A stretch of DNA of 64,000 nt from Nocardia cyriacigeorgica GUH-2 (GTDB lineage: Bacteria; Actinomycetota; Actinomycetes; Mycobacteriales; Mycobacteriaceae). The notes below the pieces were generated by a model. It searched no databases, had not been told where the DNA came from, and worked only from the letters and a program-made list of their open reading frames with translations. The stretch spans positions 2,542,001 to 2,606,000 of the forward strand of contig NC_016887.1 in NCBI RefSeq assembly GCF_000284035.1. Reading direction: 5' to 3'. Each line of letters starts with the position of its first letter. The first letter of the stretch is position 1. A program made the position numbers and the translations under genes. This document shows positions 8,396-17,270 of this stretch, piece by piece.

Positions 8396-9748
8396 TCATC
8401 GATGCTCGAGCTCGGCCTCGCGCGCGACGACGACTGGCGGTTGCGGAGCGAACCAGGTCCGGTAGAACACGACACACAACGCGGTGAGCATGCCCAGGAT
8501 CGCGATGCCGAACGGGACCGGATGGGTCGCCATCGGCATGGCGAGGTAGCGGACGCACAGCAGTACCGCCGCGAACGTGGCGATTCCCATCGCCACCACC
8601 CGGATGCGCGCCCGGTCCCAGCCACGGCCGGGATCGCGCAGGACGGACTCGATCGTCAGGCAGAACGCGGCGCCCGCCACCAGGTCGAGGCCGTAGTGCG
8701 CGCCGAGGCCGAGCGTCGCCGTCAGCGTGCACACCAGCCAGAAAGTACCGCCCCAGCGCAACCAGGTCGGCCCGCGTCGGGAGTGGATGAACAGGGCGAG
8801 CGCCCACGCGGTATGCAGCGAGGGCATACAGTTGCGCGGTGTGATGCCGTCGAAGGGCATCGATTCGACCGAGATAGGTAGCGCCGGAATGATATTCGGC
8901 CAGACATCGGCGATCTCCATGCCGTGCCCCTGCGGTCCGTACGCGAGCACCGGCCCCACCACCGGGAAGATCACATAGAAGATCGGGCCGATGAGTCCGA
9001 TCGCCAAGAACGTGCGCACCAAGTGATGCTGCGGCCACACACCCGTGGTCACGCCACGCAACTGCCAGACCGCGACGACGATGGCCGCCACCGGAAGCTC
9101 GAAGTACACCCAGCGCACCACGCCGGTCGGTATCGGCCCGGCCAGCTCGAGCGCCCGCCCGACGAGCCACGACGGATTGCCGAGGGCGCGATCGGCCACT
9201 TCCACATACGGATCCAGAACCTGCGGACACACCCAGGCGGTGATGTCCAGCCAGATCTCGCCGACCTTCGTCGCGAGGATGAGCAGCGCTCCGAGCGCGA
9301 TCGTTCGCAGCGCGGTCCGCCGTCGCACCCCGGACCACCGCACCGCGGCGATCACCGCCAGCGCCGTCAGCACGATTGTCGGTCCGTTGCCCACGGTGAA
9401 CGGCCGTTCGTCGAGTGTCCGAACTGCCACGAAGACCAGATCGATGGCGACCGCCGCTGCCAGGGCGCTCACCCGCACCCGGGTGGTGACACCGACCAAT
9501 GCCAGCAGGAATCCCGCCCACGGCGTCGTCGCCGACTTGGGTGTCCCGGCGTAGTCACGTAAAAGGCTGGTCAACGGACCGAGCGCGTTGATGTGAACAG
9601 CGATGAGCTGTCCCGCAACCAATACCAGCACCGCGGCGGCGATACCGCCCCACACCACGTACGGCGAAATCCGACGTCCCCCGGCCCGATCGACGTCCGC
9701 AGGCTCCGGGGGAGAGGTCGAACTGCCGTGCGTGTCGTGAATAAGCAT
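8396..9748 (-). CDS. PAP2-superfamily membrane phosphotransferase, Aur1-like
   Basis: 450-aa polytopic membrane protein with roughly ten hydrophobic segments. The PAP2 catalytic signatures are NCMPSLHTAWALAL (PSxHxAW) and, 40-50 residues later, GLGAHYGLDLVAG (HxxxD). The form without a clear first KxxxxxRP motif and with PSLHTAW is typical of the inositol-phosphotransferase (Aur1/Ipt-like) branch, which transfers phospho-head groups between lipids. A mycolic-acid actinomycete could use such an enzyme in inositol lipid or envelope synthesis, but the substrate is inferred. The start at ATG 9748 was chosen over a huge open frame that runs on through the decayed region upstream. Confidence 0.8.
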   Translation of the reverse strand: MLIHDTHGSSTSPPEPADVDRAGGRRISPYVVWGGIAAAVLVLVAGQLIAVHINALGPLTSLLRDYAGTPKSATTPWAGFLLALVGVTTRVRVSALAAAVAIDLVFVAVRTLDERPFTVGNGPTIVLTALAVIAAVRWSGVRRRTALRTIALGALLILATKVGEIWLDITAWVCPQVLDPYVEVADRALGNPSWLVGRALELAGPIPTGVVRWVYFELPVAAIVVAVWQLRGVTTGVWPQHHLVRTFLAIGLIGPIFYVIFPVVGPVLAYGPQGHGMEIADVWPNIIPALPISVESMPFDGITPRNCMPSLHTAWALALFIHSRRGPTWLRWGGTFWLVCTLTATLGLGAHYGLDLVAGAAFCLTIESVLRDPGRGWDRARIRVVAMGIATFAAVLLCVRYLAMPMATHPVPFGIAILGMLTALCVVFYRTWFAPQPPVVVAREAELEHR

Positions 9749-9919
9749 TCGGACATCGTAAATACGTCGTGAACGCGGCTTGACGGGGCACTGAACGGGG
9801 AGGGCTCCCGAACGAGAATGCCTGCGCGCCAGGAAGGAACGTTGCCGGGGCTTCGCGCCTTTTTCGGCGCGCGACCCAGACCGGGTTCCCTCCGGGCATC
9901 GGCCCATGCACAGGCCTAG

Positions 9920-10072
9920 GCTCGAGGAGGCACCCAAGCCATCCCCGGATCCGGACTCGGCCTGGCCATCGTCGACGACATCATCGCCGCCCACCACGGC
10001 ACCGTGTATGCCGAACCGGGTCCCGGTGGGCGTGTGGGCTTCGGGTTGCCGCCGGGCCAACCGTCCAGGTGA
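9920..10072 (+). pseudogene. Histidine kinase C-terminal remnant
   Basis: An open stretch of about 50 codons, limited by an in-frame TAG at 9917 and ending in TGA at 10070. It encodes IPGSGLGLAIVDDIIAAHHG followed by TVYAEPGPGGRVGFGLP. This is the G2 box and C-terminal strand of a sensor kinase HATPase_c domain. No start codon, HisKA region or N-box is present upstream, so it is a detached tail of a lost two-component sensor rather than a gene. Confidence 0.75.
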
Positions 10073-10089
10073 CCGTGGTGGCGGTCGAG

Positions 10090-11300
10090 CTAGGTGTTCT
10101 TGTGGATCACGCCGTCTTTCATGATCACGTGGAAGTTCTTGGCCGGGCCGGCGATGAGGTTGATGTCGGCCAACGGGTCGCCGTCGACGAGGATCAGGTC
10201 GGCCAGCGCGTTGGGTTCGACCACGCCGAGCGTTCCCTGGTAGGGGCTGCGGGGCCCGCTCAGTGCCAGTAGTGCGGCGTTGTCGATGGTGGCGAGGCGG
10301 AGCAGTTCCGCTGGGTTGAACCACTCGCTCAGCCGGAGCAGGTAGGCGGTTCTGTTCGGCGTTCATGGCGGGCTCGAACAGGAAGTCGGTGCCCCATGCC
10401 AGTTTGACGCCGGCGTTTTTGGCCATCGGCCAGACGATCGCGTTACCGGCCACGATGCCCTCGCGTTTGGCGCGGCGCTCTGCGGGCATGCTGTCGTTGC
10501 TGGGTTGCAGGTATTGGCCGCTGAGCAAGACACCGCGTTCGGCGAGCAGGTCCACGGTCGGTTCGTCGAGCAACTGTCCGTGTTCGATGCAGAGGACACC
10601 GGCTTCGACCGACCGGCGCACCGCCTTGGGCGTGTAGGCATGCACTGCCACGTAGGTGTTCCAATCGCTGGCCGCGTCGACGGCGGCGCGCAACTCGTCG
10701 AGTGTGAATTGGGTGACGTCGATCGGGTCGTAGGCCGAGGAGGTGCCGCCGCCTGCGGTCAGCTTCAACTGGCTCGCGCCCATCCGCAGGTTCTCCCGCG
10801 ACGCGGTGAGCACTTCGTCGCGGCCGTCGACGATGAAGGTCGCGCCGATTTCCTCGGCCCGCGACTGTTTTCCGGTGAAGCGGCGTGACTTTTCCTCGGG
10901 TGTGCGGAAGTCACCGTGGCCGGCGGTCTGGGAGATCATCGCTCCCGACGGCCATACCCGTGGGCCGGTGGCCTTGCCTGCGTCGATGGCTGCCTTGAGC
11001 GGGAAGATCGGACCGCCCATATCGCGGACGCTGGTGAATCCGCGCAGCAGCATCTCACCTGCCGAGGTGAGTGCGGCCCGCGCGAAGAACTCGGGGTCTT
11101 TGCCAGGGTCGTTGAGATCGGCCAGGAGGCGCTGCCGAACACCAGATGCACGTGGTTGTCGATGAGCCCGGGCATCAGTGTGCGCCCGCGTCCTTCGATG
11201 ATCTCGGTTTGGTCGGTGCCGGGCATCCGGCGCTCCGACGGCGATCGTGTCGCGAAACCGTGACCACCGTCGATCTTGAGGCGACCACTTGTGCCCCAGT
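10090..11300 (-). pseudogene. Frameshifted imidazolonepropionase-like amidohydrolase
   Basis: Remnant of a metal-dependent amidohydrolase. The metal-binding strand GLIDNHVHLV lies in one frame (about 11140-11200). A shift near 11120 moves the reading to the frame coding EMLLRGFTSVRDMGG, HAYTPKAVRRSVEAGVLCIEHG and KLAWGTDFLF. A second shift near 10345-10355 is needed to continue into YLLRLSEWFNPAELLRLAT, ANALADLIL-like VEPNALADLILVDGDPLADI and the natural C-terminus KDGVIHKNT, ending with TAG at 10090. The N-terminal beta-sandwich upstream of 11200 is poorly preserved and I cannot place a start. Two separate shifts make sequencing error an unlikely sole cause. The neighbouring kinase remnant supports local decay. 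Confidence 0.8.
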
Positions 11301-11417
11301 GAGTCGAATTCATTCTCTGGCGTCTGGGCTGGACCGTTCCATCCACCCCGCACGTGCCCGTCGGAGCACACTGGCGGCGCTCTGGATTCGATGGCTGACC
11401 AGGGCGGAGTCAGATCC

Positions 11418-12260
11418 TCACGTTCCGCTGTCGCGCAGGTGGAGCGCGGCGTTGATCAGCTCCCGGGCGGACTCACCGTGGACCGATTGCGCGGCCAGCA
11501 GGGCGAAGGATTTCTCATAGAGGGCGATTTCGGATGGTCTGGTGATGGTCAGCTCGGCGGCAACGGTTTCGACCAGCACCGTCTTGCGGTCGTGGATCAC
11601 GAAGTTGGTGGCGGGTGCACGATACTCAGCTGTCCGGGGGATGATGCCCACTGCCAGACGCGGCAGTCGCATCACGTCCAGAAGGCGGCGGAGTTGTCCG
11701 GCCATCACGGCGTCCTCGCCGATGGTGGTGTAGAGCGCCTGTTCTTCAATCAGATAGTGGATGCGGTGGTCGCCACGGTGGAGCACATGTTGTCGCTGCA
11801 TCCGCGTCGCTACGGCGGCCTCCAGGTCGTTGGGTGACCCGTAGAACTCGGCCACGCTCTGAAAGATCGCCGACGCGTACTCGCGGGTCTGCACCAGGCC
11901 CGGGACGACGCGCGGGTGATAGCCACGGATGCAGCGGGTGCCCGATTCCAGAGTGATGGCCTGACGTTGCCGATGGGCGTGCCCGGACACGACGATGCGC
12001 CGCCATTCCACGTAGGCGGCGGTCAGATTGCGCAGCGTGGCAACGAGGTCCGGCACAGCGTATTCGGCCCGGCACCACCGGCACCATTCCTGGATGTCGG
12101 CCTCGGTCGGAGTTTGACGCCCGTACTCGATCTTCGAGACCTTCGATCCCTGCCATCCGGCAGCCCTCGCCAACGCGACGCCGGATAGGCCGGCGTCGCG
12201 CCGGAGTTCGCGCAGCCGCTCACCGAGTGCGCGGCGGGCGTCGTCGGGTGGTGCGGTCAC
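11418..12260 (-). CDS. XRE-family regulator with DUF5753 domain
   Basis: 280-aa actinobacterial regulator. Residues 10-70 form an XRE helix-turn-helix (LGERLRELRRDAGLSGVALA, GWQGSKVSKIEYGRQTPT). The rest is the DUF5753 effector region, recognisable from the RGYHPRVVPGLVQTREYA core and the late FVIHDRKTVLVETVAAELTI strand pair. Proteins like this are abundant in Streptomyces and Nocardia and usually sit beside small partner genes. Here the ATG overlaps the stop of the DUF6879 gene by 4 bp, so it is the last gene of a three-gene coupled operon. Targets are unknown. Confidence 0.9.
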   Translation of the reverse strand: MTAPPDDARRALGERLRELRRDAGLSGVALARAAGWQGSKVSKIEYGRQTPTEADIQEWCRWCRAEYAVPDLVATLRNLTAAYVEWRRIVVSGHAHRQRQAITLESGTRCIRGYHPRVVPGLVQTREYASAIFQSVAEFYGSPNDLEAAVATRMQRQHVLHRGDHRIHYLIEEQALYTTIGEDAVMAGQLRRLLDVMRLPRLAVGIIPRTAEYRAPATNFVIHDRKTVLVETVAAELTITRPSEIALYEKSFALLAAQSVHGESARELINAALHLRDSGT

Positions 12261-12751
12261 TGCCGCCCGGCGTGCTCGGATTGTAGGTAGTCCTCGTGCC
12301 GGATCGCCTGTTTCCAGGTGCGCAGGTAGATGTCCCGGCAGAGCTGGACTTGCCGTGCCTCGGTGGTGATCCCGATTCCGGCCGGCCCGCCGGTCTCGGT
12401 GAACATTGTGTAGGCGACGATCCGGCCGTCGATCAACCAGAAGTCATCCGACGCCTGGTCCCGCGCATCCGCCAAGTGCCTTGGCAGCCAGCGGATATCC
12501 TCGCCGTTGGCGACGGCGTTTCCGGTTCGCGACAGCAGCCATGTGATGTAGTCGCTGTGCGGCGTGGTGACGATCCGAGTCCGTTGAATCTGCACCCCGC
12601 GTGCCACGGTGTCTCGGACCAGCGGCACCCACGGGTCGTAGCTCGCGCCCTCGGCTGCGGCGTAGTCGTCTTGCGTCTCGAGGTGGAACGCATAGCCGCG
12701 CGCCTCACCGAACAGCCGGGTGAACGTGTCCGGCGTATCACGATGGATCAT
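12257..12751 (-). CDS. DUF6879-family protein
   Basis: 164-aa soluble protein. The pattern FTRLFGEARGYAFHLETQDDY near the N-terminus, then ARGVQIQRTRIVTTPHSDYI and DFWLIDGRIVAYTMFTETGG, is the actinobacterial DUF6879 architecture, which typically accompanies DUF5753-type XRE regulators and is thought to work with them. It overlaps both neighbours by ATGA junctions (12748-12751 and 12257-12260), so the three products should be made together. The assignment is from memory of the family pattern; the biochemical role is unknown. Confidence 0.75.
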   Translation of the reverse strand: MIHRDTPDTFTRLFGEARGYAFHLETQDDYAAAEGASYDPWVPLVRDTVARGVQIQRTRIVTTPHSDYITWLLSRTGNAVANGEDIRWLPRHLADARDQASDDFWLIDGRIVAYTMFTETGGPAGIGITTEARQVQLCRDIYLRTWKQAIRHEDYLQSEHAGRQ

Positions 12752-13068
12752 GCGTCGCGCCTGATCTGTCGGCCGAGGGGAACGACTACCGCCGTCTCGT
12801 GGCCTGGTAGCTGAATCTGTTCCAGCGCTTCGGCGTCAGTGACCGGCTCGCCCGTCAGCATGAACGTGCCGTGGCCGGTGTCGCGCAGCAACGCACCCAG
12901 GCACGTACGCGGCTCCAGGTAGGTGAGCAGACCGTGGGGAATTTCGATCTGGTCGGCCTCGTCGGTGCGCCAGCCCTGGACGACGTAGCGCGGCGGATTC
13001 GTTTCGGTCAGGAACAAGGTCGGGCTGTGCCCGACCTCGGAGTCGCCGCCGAGTCGTCGCAATCTCAT
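12748..13068 (-). CDS. Small protein opening the XRE/DUF6879 operon
   Basis: 106-aa protein with no membrane segment. It starts MRLRRLGGDSEVGHSPTLFL and contains PRYVVQGWRTDE and PHGLLTYLEP, like short actinobacterial proteins often encoded just before DUF6879 genes. The start at ATG 13068 is preceded by GGAGG with 7-base spacing; an upstream in-frame ATG at 13125 would add a polar tail and has no such site. First gene of the operon, divergent from the small-protein genes at 13275. Function unknown. Confidence 0.75.
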   Translation of the reverse strand: MRLRRLGGDSEVGHSPTLFLTETNPPRYVVQGWRTDEADQIEIPHGLLTYLEPRTCLGALLRDTGHGTFMLTGEPVTDAEALEQIQLPGHETAVVVPLGRQIRRDA

Positions 13069-13274
13069 GGTCCTGGCCTCCGGTTTGCTCGTTCTCTCGT
13101 GGGTAGGTCCATCGTCACTGCTCATCCGTGTGATGGTCAACGTTCCGAGCAAAGCCGAGCAAGAACATGGCTCGGGTGAACTACGCACTCATAGCGTGCT
13201 TTTCAGCCCCGCCGCCGGGTGGATACGCCCTCGGCGGCGGGTGCCGACCAACGACATGACAAGGGGCGGTGGGG

Positions 13275-13604
13275 ATGGACGGCAGGCAGACAGCAGCGAT
13301 AGGTCTGGTCCGGCGCGGGATACCGGGCAGCGGAACCGACCTCGGCGCGTTGGCGCAGCGGCACGGTTACCGGATGGTGTTCACGGTGGAGTTGGATGTC
13401 GGCCCGCTGGTGGGTGCGATGGTGATCGCGCAGCACGTCTACGAATACGGTGCCGCCGCGGTGGTCGTCCCGGGATTCGAGCATGCGGACACCGTGCGCC
13501 ACGTCGTGACCGACCTCGCCGCACTGATCACGCCGATGCAGGTCTATCCGCGCGGATACCGTTGGCCGGTGGTAGATCTGGATGACGACCGGGTGCTGTC
13601 ATGA
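13275..13604 (+). CDS. Hypothetical protein, possible resolvase-like regulator fragment
   Basis: 109-aa protein starting MDGRQTAAIGLVRRGIPGSG. It is mixed alpha/beta with LAQRHGYRMVFTVELDVGP and YGAAAVVVPGFEHADTVRHV. The alternation of strand and helix and the 'which locus or host does this value belong to' style PGFEHAD motif resemble actinobacterial proteins found near XRE/DUF6879 loci. I do not recognise a named domain. ATG 13275 has AAGGGG 8-13 bases upstream; a GTG at 13269 is too close to it. Its stop overlaps the next ATG (ATGA), so it is coupled to the tiny membrane protein that follows. Confidence 0.6.
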   Translation: MDGRQTAAIGLVRRGIPGSGTDLGALAQRHGYRMVFTVELDVGPLVGAMVIAQHVYEYGAAAVVVPGFEHADTVRHVVTDLAALITPMQVYPRGYRWPVVDLDDDRVLS

Positions 13605-13750
13605 GCGGAACCAGCGTACTCGTCATCCTCGTGCTCATCTTGGTCGGCCTGACGGTCTGGCTCTACTGGCCCGAGCGAGCCGATCGCGACCGGCCGTCCG
13701 TGGCCGAAATCGGGCGCCGGCTCACCGCCGAGCGAGACGAGCTTCCCTGA
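13601..13750 (+). CDS. 49-aa single-pass membrane protein
   Basis: Short gene of 49 codons, starting ATG 13601 inside the stop of the preceding gene. Residues 5-24 form one strongly hydrophobic helix (TSVLVILVLILVGLTVWLYW). The remaining 25 residues are charged (PERADRDRP, RRLTAERDELP), predicting a small N-terminally anchored protein with a cytoplasmic tail. Real coding is supported by the ATGA coupling and the clean helix plus polar tail. Function unknown. Confidence 0.7.
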   Translation: MSGTSVLVILVLILVGLTVWLYWPERADRDRPSVAEIGRRLTAERDELP

Positions 13751-13830
13751 GCGGATCAGCGCGGTGCGGTGAGCAGCGACGGCGGATCGTGGGTCCCGCC
13801 TAGGTCCCGCCCTACGGGTTGTCGATACGA

Positions 13831-13864
13831 AGAAACCCCTCTGACGTAGGTCAGAGGGGTTTCT
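13831..13864. terminator. Strong 15-bp hairpin terminator
   Basis: Perfect inverted repeat AGAAACCCCTCTGAC / GTCAGAGGGGTTTCT with loop GTAG. It lies 4 bp beyond the 3' end of the minus-strand tRNA and downstream of the plus-strand small-gene operon, so it probably serves both directions. The stem ends in A/T-rich bases that give a short U tract either way. Confidence 0.85.
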
Positions 13865-13867
13865 TGC

Positions 13868-13944
13868 TGGTCGGGCTGACAGGATTTGAACCTGCGACCA
13901 CTTGACCCCCAGTCAAGTGCGCTACCAAACTGCGCCACAGCCCG
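13868..13944 (-). tRNA. tRNA-Pro (anticodon GGG)
   Basis: Cloverleaf read on the minus strand. The acceptor stem CGGGCTG pairs with CAGCCCG, followed by discriminator A and an encoded CCA. The D-arm contains GCGCAGTTTGGTAGCGC. The anticodon stem CTTGA/TCAAG encloses loop CTGGGGG with anticodon GGG, and the T-arm has GGTTCAAATCC. The gene is 77 nt with CCA and reads the proline codon CCC. The hairpin at 13831-13864 terminates it. Confidence 0.95.
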
Positions 13945-14078
13945 TTGCGCCGCGTTTGCGGGCGCTCGAAGAGATTACCTCAGGGGGTGTGTGGAGAGCT
14001 AATCCGCTGGTCAGGGTCGTGTTTAGGGGTTGAGAGGGAGGGGCGGGTGGTATCGGCGGGGCGGGTGGGGTCCAGCAC

Positions 14079-14100
14079 TTGAAATTGACGCCGGGTTCAA
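14079..14100. promoter_or_regulatory. Predicted TetR operator before the ACAD operon
   Basis: 22-bp site TTGAA-AT-TGACGCCG-GG-TTCAA, 98 bp upstream of the first acyl-CoA dehydrogenase gene. Its outer arms are identical to the site at 30615 and its half-core TGACG is shared with the sites at 24273 and 30615. Probably the operator of the TetR protein encoded at 22076, by inference. Confidence 0.6.
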
Positions 14101-14198
14101 TATACGGTTCGTGCGGTGTGGTTCGCAGGTCGTGGCCCGAGTCGGGTCGACCGCACCCCCGCTGATCGCCGACAGCCGTCTTACCGTCAGGAGCCAGG

Positions 14199-15446
14199 AT
14201 GTCCCTGTTCGACACCTCCGAACGTGCCGAGAAGTATCGGGCGGATCTGCTCGACTTCATGGATTCGCATGTCTACCCGGCCGAGGCCGTGTACGACCAG
14301 CAGATGCGGGAGTCCGGGGATCCGCATTTCCATCCGCCGATCTTGGAGGAGCTCAAGGCCGAGGCTCGGCGGCGCGGGCTGTGGAATCTGTTTCATCCGC
14401 ATCCGGAGTGGGGGCCGGGGCTGACCAATCTGGAGTACGCGCCGCTGGCCGAGATCATGGGGCGCAGCTTCATTGCGCCGGAGGCGTGTAACTGCAATGC
14501 GCCCGACACCGGCAATATGGAGGTGCTGACGCTCTTCGGTACCGAGGAGCACAAGGAGAAGTACCTGAAGCCGCTGCTCGAGGGCACGATCAGGTCGGCG
14601 TTCGCGATGACCGAGCCGCGGGTGGCCAGCTCCGACGCCACCAATGTCGAGTTGTCGATGGTGCGCGACGGGGACGGCTACGTGCTCAACGGCCGGAAGT
14701 GGTTCGCCTCCAACGCGATGCACAAGAACTGCAAGGTGCTGATCGTGATGGGCAAGACCGATCCGGACGCGGCACCGCATCGTCAGCAGTCGATGATGGT
14801 GGTTCCGATCGACGCGCCGGGTGTCACTGTGATGCGCAACCTGCCGGTCTTCGGGTATCAGGACCGGGAAGGCCACGCCGAAATCGATTTCGACAACGTC
14901 CGGGTGCCGGCCAAGGACGTGCTCAAGGGGGAGGGCGAGGGCTTCGCGATCAGCCAGGCTCGCCTCGGCCCCGGCCGCATCCATCACTGCATGCGTTCGA
15001 TCGGCATGGCCGAGCGTGCCTTGGAGCTGATGTGCACGCGGGCGCGTTCGCGCACGACGTTCGGCAAGCCGATCAGCGACAACGCCAATATCCAGGACTG
15101 GATCGCCGAATCGCGGATCGACATCGAGATGATCCGGCTGCTCACCCTCAAAGCCGCCTATCTGATGGACACCGTCGGCAACAAGGAGGCGCGCACCGAG
15201 ATCGCGGCCATCAAGGTCGCCGCGCCGAATATCGCGCTGAAGGTGGTGGATCGGGCGATTCAGGTGCACGGCGGTGGCGGCGTCACCGATGACTTCCCGC
15301 TCGCCATGGCGTGGGCGCATCTGCGCACCCTGCGTCTGGCCGACGGCCCGGACGAGGTGCACAAGCGCGCCATCGCCCGCCAGGAACTCGGCAAGTACCG
15401 TACGGCCGACCTCGCCGCGCACAACGGGCAGCAGGTGAAGGCATGA
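14199..15446 (+). CDS. Acyl-CoA dehydrogenase, ACAD10/11-type
   Basis: 415-aa flavoprotein. The FAD/substrate signature AFAMTEP lies mid-protein, the core helices include [22 protein letters not shown], and the C-terminal block is [40 protein letters not shown]. The DGPDEVH and '[14 protein letters not shown]' forms are those of the ACAD10/ACAD11 branch rather than ordinary short- or medium-chain enzymes. In mammals and in the Pseudomonas levulinate pathway this branch works with a kinase domain to remove a phosphorylated 4-hydroxyl group from acyl-CoA. The matching kinase is two genes downstream. It begins the operon, with GGAG upstream of ATG 14199, and its stop overlaps the SDR start (ATGA). 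Confidence 0.9.
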   Translation: MSLFDTSERAEKYRADLLDFMDSHVYPAEAVYDQQMRESGDPHFHPPILEELKAEARRRGLWNLFHPHPEWGPGLTNLEYAPLAEIMGRSFIAPEACNCNAPDTGNMEVLTLFGTEEHKEKYLKPLLEGTIRSAFAMTEPRVASSDATNVELSMVRDGDGYVLNGRKWFASNAMHKNCKVLIVMGKTDPDAAPHRQQSMMVVPIDAPGVTVMRNLPVFGYQDREGHAEIDFDNVRVPAKDVLKGEGEGFAISQARLGPGRIHHCMRSIGMAERALELMCTRARSRTTFGKPISDNANIQDWIAESRIDIEMIRLLTLKAAYLMDTVGNKEARTEIAAIKVAAPNIALKVVDRAIQVHGGGGVTDDFPLAMAWAHLRTLRLADGPDEVHKRAIARQELGKYRTADLAAHNGQQVKA

Positions 15447-16225
15447 CCGGCATCGACCTGAGCGGCCGCACGGCCATCGTCACCGGCGCCTCGCGTGGCA
15501 TCGGGCTCGCCGCGGCGCAGGCCATCGCTGCCGCGGGCGGCAATGTCGTGCTGACGTCGCGGTCGCAGGAATCCGCGGACGCGGCGGCGAAAGAGGTGGG
15601 CGGCAACGCACTGGGCGTCGGCGCGCACGCGGTCGACGAGGACGCCGCGCGCCGCTGCATCGACCTGACCCTCGAAAAGTTCGGCAGCGTTGACATTCTC
15701 GTCAACAATGCCGGCACCAACCCGGCCTACGGTCCGGTGATCGACCAGGACCACGCCCGGTTCCAGAAGACCTTCGACGTGAACCTGTGGGCGCCGATCC
15801 TGTGGACGTCGCTGGCCACCCGCGCCTGGATGAGGGAGCACGGCGGCGCGGTGGTCAACACCGCCTCCATCGGCGGGATGGGGTTCGAGGCCAACCTCGG
15901 GCTCTACAACGCGAGCAAGGCCGCGCTGATCCATCTGACCAAGCAGATGGCGCTGGAGCTGTCGCCGCGGATCCGGGTCAACGCGGTCGCGCCGGGTGTG
16001 GTGCGCACCAAGCTGGCCGCGGCGCTGTGGCAGGAGCACGAGCAGCTGCTCAACGAGGCGACGGCGCTCAACCGGATCGGCGAGCCCGGCGATATCGGTT
16101 CGGCGATCGCGTTCCTGGTCTCCGATGCCGCGAGCTGGGTGACCGGGGAGACGATGGTGATCGACGGCGGGCAGCGACTCGGTGACGCCAGCCAGTTCCG
16201 TAAGGGCCCGGTCGCCGATGGGTGA
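15443..16225 (+). CDS. Short-chain dehydrogenase/reductase (FabG-like)
   Basis: 260-aa classical SDR. Cofactor loop TGASRGIG, structural NNAG ([13 protein letters not shown]), catalytic Ser in NTASIGGMG, catalytic pair YNASK, and PGVVRT after the active site. The TSRS after strand 2 lacks an acidic residue, so NADP(H) is possible. Probably oxidises a hydroxyacyl-CoA or ketone intermediate in the pathway. It overlaps the dehydrogenase before it by 4 bp and the kinase after it by 8 bp, so all three are tightly coupled. Confidence 0.9.
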   Translation: MTGIDLSGRTAIVTGASRGIGLAAAQAIAAAGGNVVLTSRSQESADAAAKEVGGNALGVGAHAVDEDAARRCIDLTLEKFGSVDILVNNAGTNPAYGPVIDQDHARFQKTFDVNLWAPILWTSLATRAWMREHGGAVVNTASIGGMGFEANLGLYNASKAALIHLTKQMALELSPRIRVNAVAPGVVRTKLAAALWQEHEQLLNEATALNRIGEPGDIGSAIAFLVSDAASWVTGETMVIDGGQRLGDASQFRKGPVADG

Positions 16226-17249
16226 GAACCTCGCGGTGGACCCGGTCGCGATCGCCGGATGGCTCGACGCACTCGGCCTCGAATTCGATGGCCCGCTGCG
16301 TTTCACCCGGATCGGTCTCGGCCAGTCCAATCTCACCTACCTGCTCACCGATGCCGCCGACCGGCGCTGGGTGTTGCGGCGCCCGCCGGTGGGGCACCTG
16401 CTGGCCTCGGCGCACGACGTCGTCCGTGAGGCCCGCATCATCGCTGCCCTGGAAGACACCGCGGTGCCCGCGCCGCGCATCCTTGGCGTCAGCACCGATA
16501 GCGCGGTGTCCGAAGTCCCGCTGGTGCTGATGGAGTTCGTCGACGGGCTGGTGATCGACACCATGGATGTCGCGCGGTCGCTCACACCGCAGCGGCGGGG
16601 CGAGATCGCCCTGTCGCTACCGCGCACGCTGGCGAAGATCCATGCCGTCGACATCGAAGCGGTCGGGCTCGCGGATCTGGCCAGTCACAAGCCGTACGCG
16701 CAACGTCAGCTCAAGCGCTGGGCCGGGCAGTGGGAGCAATCCAAGACGCGCGAGCTTCCCGAGCTCGACGACCTCACGCGCAGGCTCGTAGCCGCAGTGC
16801 CCGACCAACACGAGATCACCCTCGTGCACGGCGATTTCCATCTCCGCAACATCATCGCCGACCCCGGATCCGGCGAACTGAAAGCCGCATTGGACTGGGA
16901 ACTGTCCACGCTCGGTGAGCCACTCGCCGATATGGGCAGTCTGCTGGCCTACTGGCCCGAACCCGGCGAGGAAGCCCTCGGCGGCGATTTCCCCGCCTCC
17001 ACTCTGCCGGGATTCCCGACCCGCGCGGAACTGGCGCAGGTGTATCTGACCGAAACCGGTCGCGATCCGGCCGCTTTGCAGTACTGGCACGTGCTGGGCC
17101 TGTGGAAGCTGGCGGTGATCGCCGAAGGCGTGATGCGTCGCGCGATGGACGAACCCCAGAACCGGGCCGCGGCCGGCACCCCGACCGTCGAGCGGATCGA
17201 TGCGGTGGTGCAGAAGGCCACCGAAGTCGCCGACGCCGCCGGACTCTGA
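16218..17249 (+). CDS. Aminoglycoside-phosphotransferase-like acyl-CoA kinase
   Basis: 343-aa kinase of the APH fold. It has the N-lobe strand GLGQSNLTYLL, the VLRRPP Lys/Arg strand, the catalytic loop LVHGDFHLRNIIAD (HGDxxxxN) and the metal-binding ALDWELSTLGEP. The sequence matches the N-terminal phosphotransferase domain of ACAD10/ACAD11 and the LvaA-type kinase of levulinate catabolism, which phosphorylate the 4-hydroxyl of 4-hydroxyacyl-CoA; antibiotic resistance is unlikely in this setting. ATG 16218 lies within the SDR stop region. The neighbouring ACAD (14199) would carry out the elimination step. Function is by family analogy. Confidence 0.85.
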   Translation: MGENLAVDPVAIAGWLDALGLEFDGPLRFTRIGLGQSNLTYLLTDAADRRWVLRRPPVGHLLASAHDVVREARIIAALEDTAVPAPRILGVSTDSAVSEVPLVLMEFVDGLVIDTMDVARSLTPQRRGEIALSLPRTLAKIHAVDIEAVGLADLASHKPYAQRQLKRWAGQWEQSKTRELPELDDLTRRLVAAVPDQHEITLVHGDFHLRNIIADPGSGELKAALDWELSTLGEPLADMGSLLAYWPEPGEEALGGDFPASTLPGFPTRAELAQVYLTETGRDPAALQYWHVLGLWKLAVIAEGVMRRAMDEPQNRAAAGTPTVERIDAVVQKATEVADAAGL

Positions 17250-17270
17250 CGACATCTTCAGGAGAACGAC

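Noticed and set aside
8396..11371. One 991-aa open frame spanning the PAP2 enzyme and the amidohydrolase region
   Set aside because: It joins two unrelated proteins across a decayed region and lacks conserved sequence between them; the PAP2 gene starts at ATG 9748.
13868..13944. tRNA-Pro as an integration site for a mobile element
   Set aside because: No integrase, no direct repeat of the tRNA 3' end and no change in gene character were seen on either side.
16218..17249. Aminoglycoside resistance gene
   Set aside because: The APH fold is present, but the operon context and ACAD10-like pattern point to acyl-CoA kinase activity.
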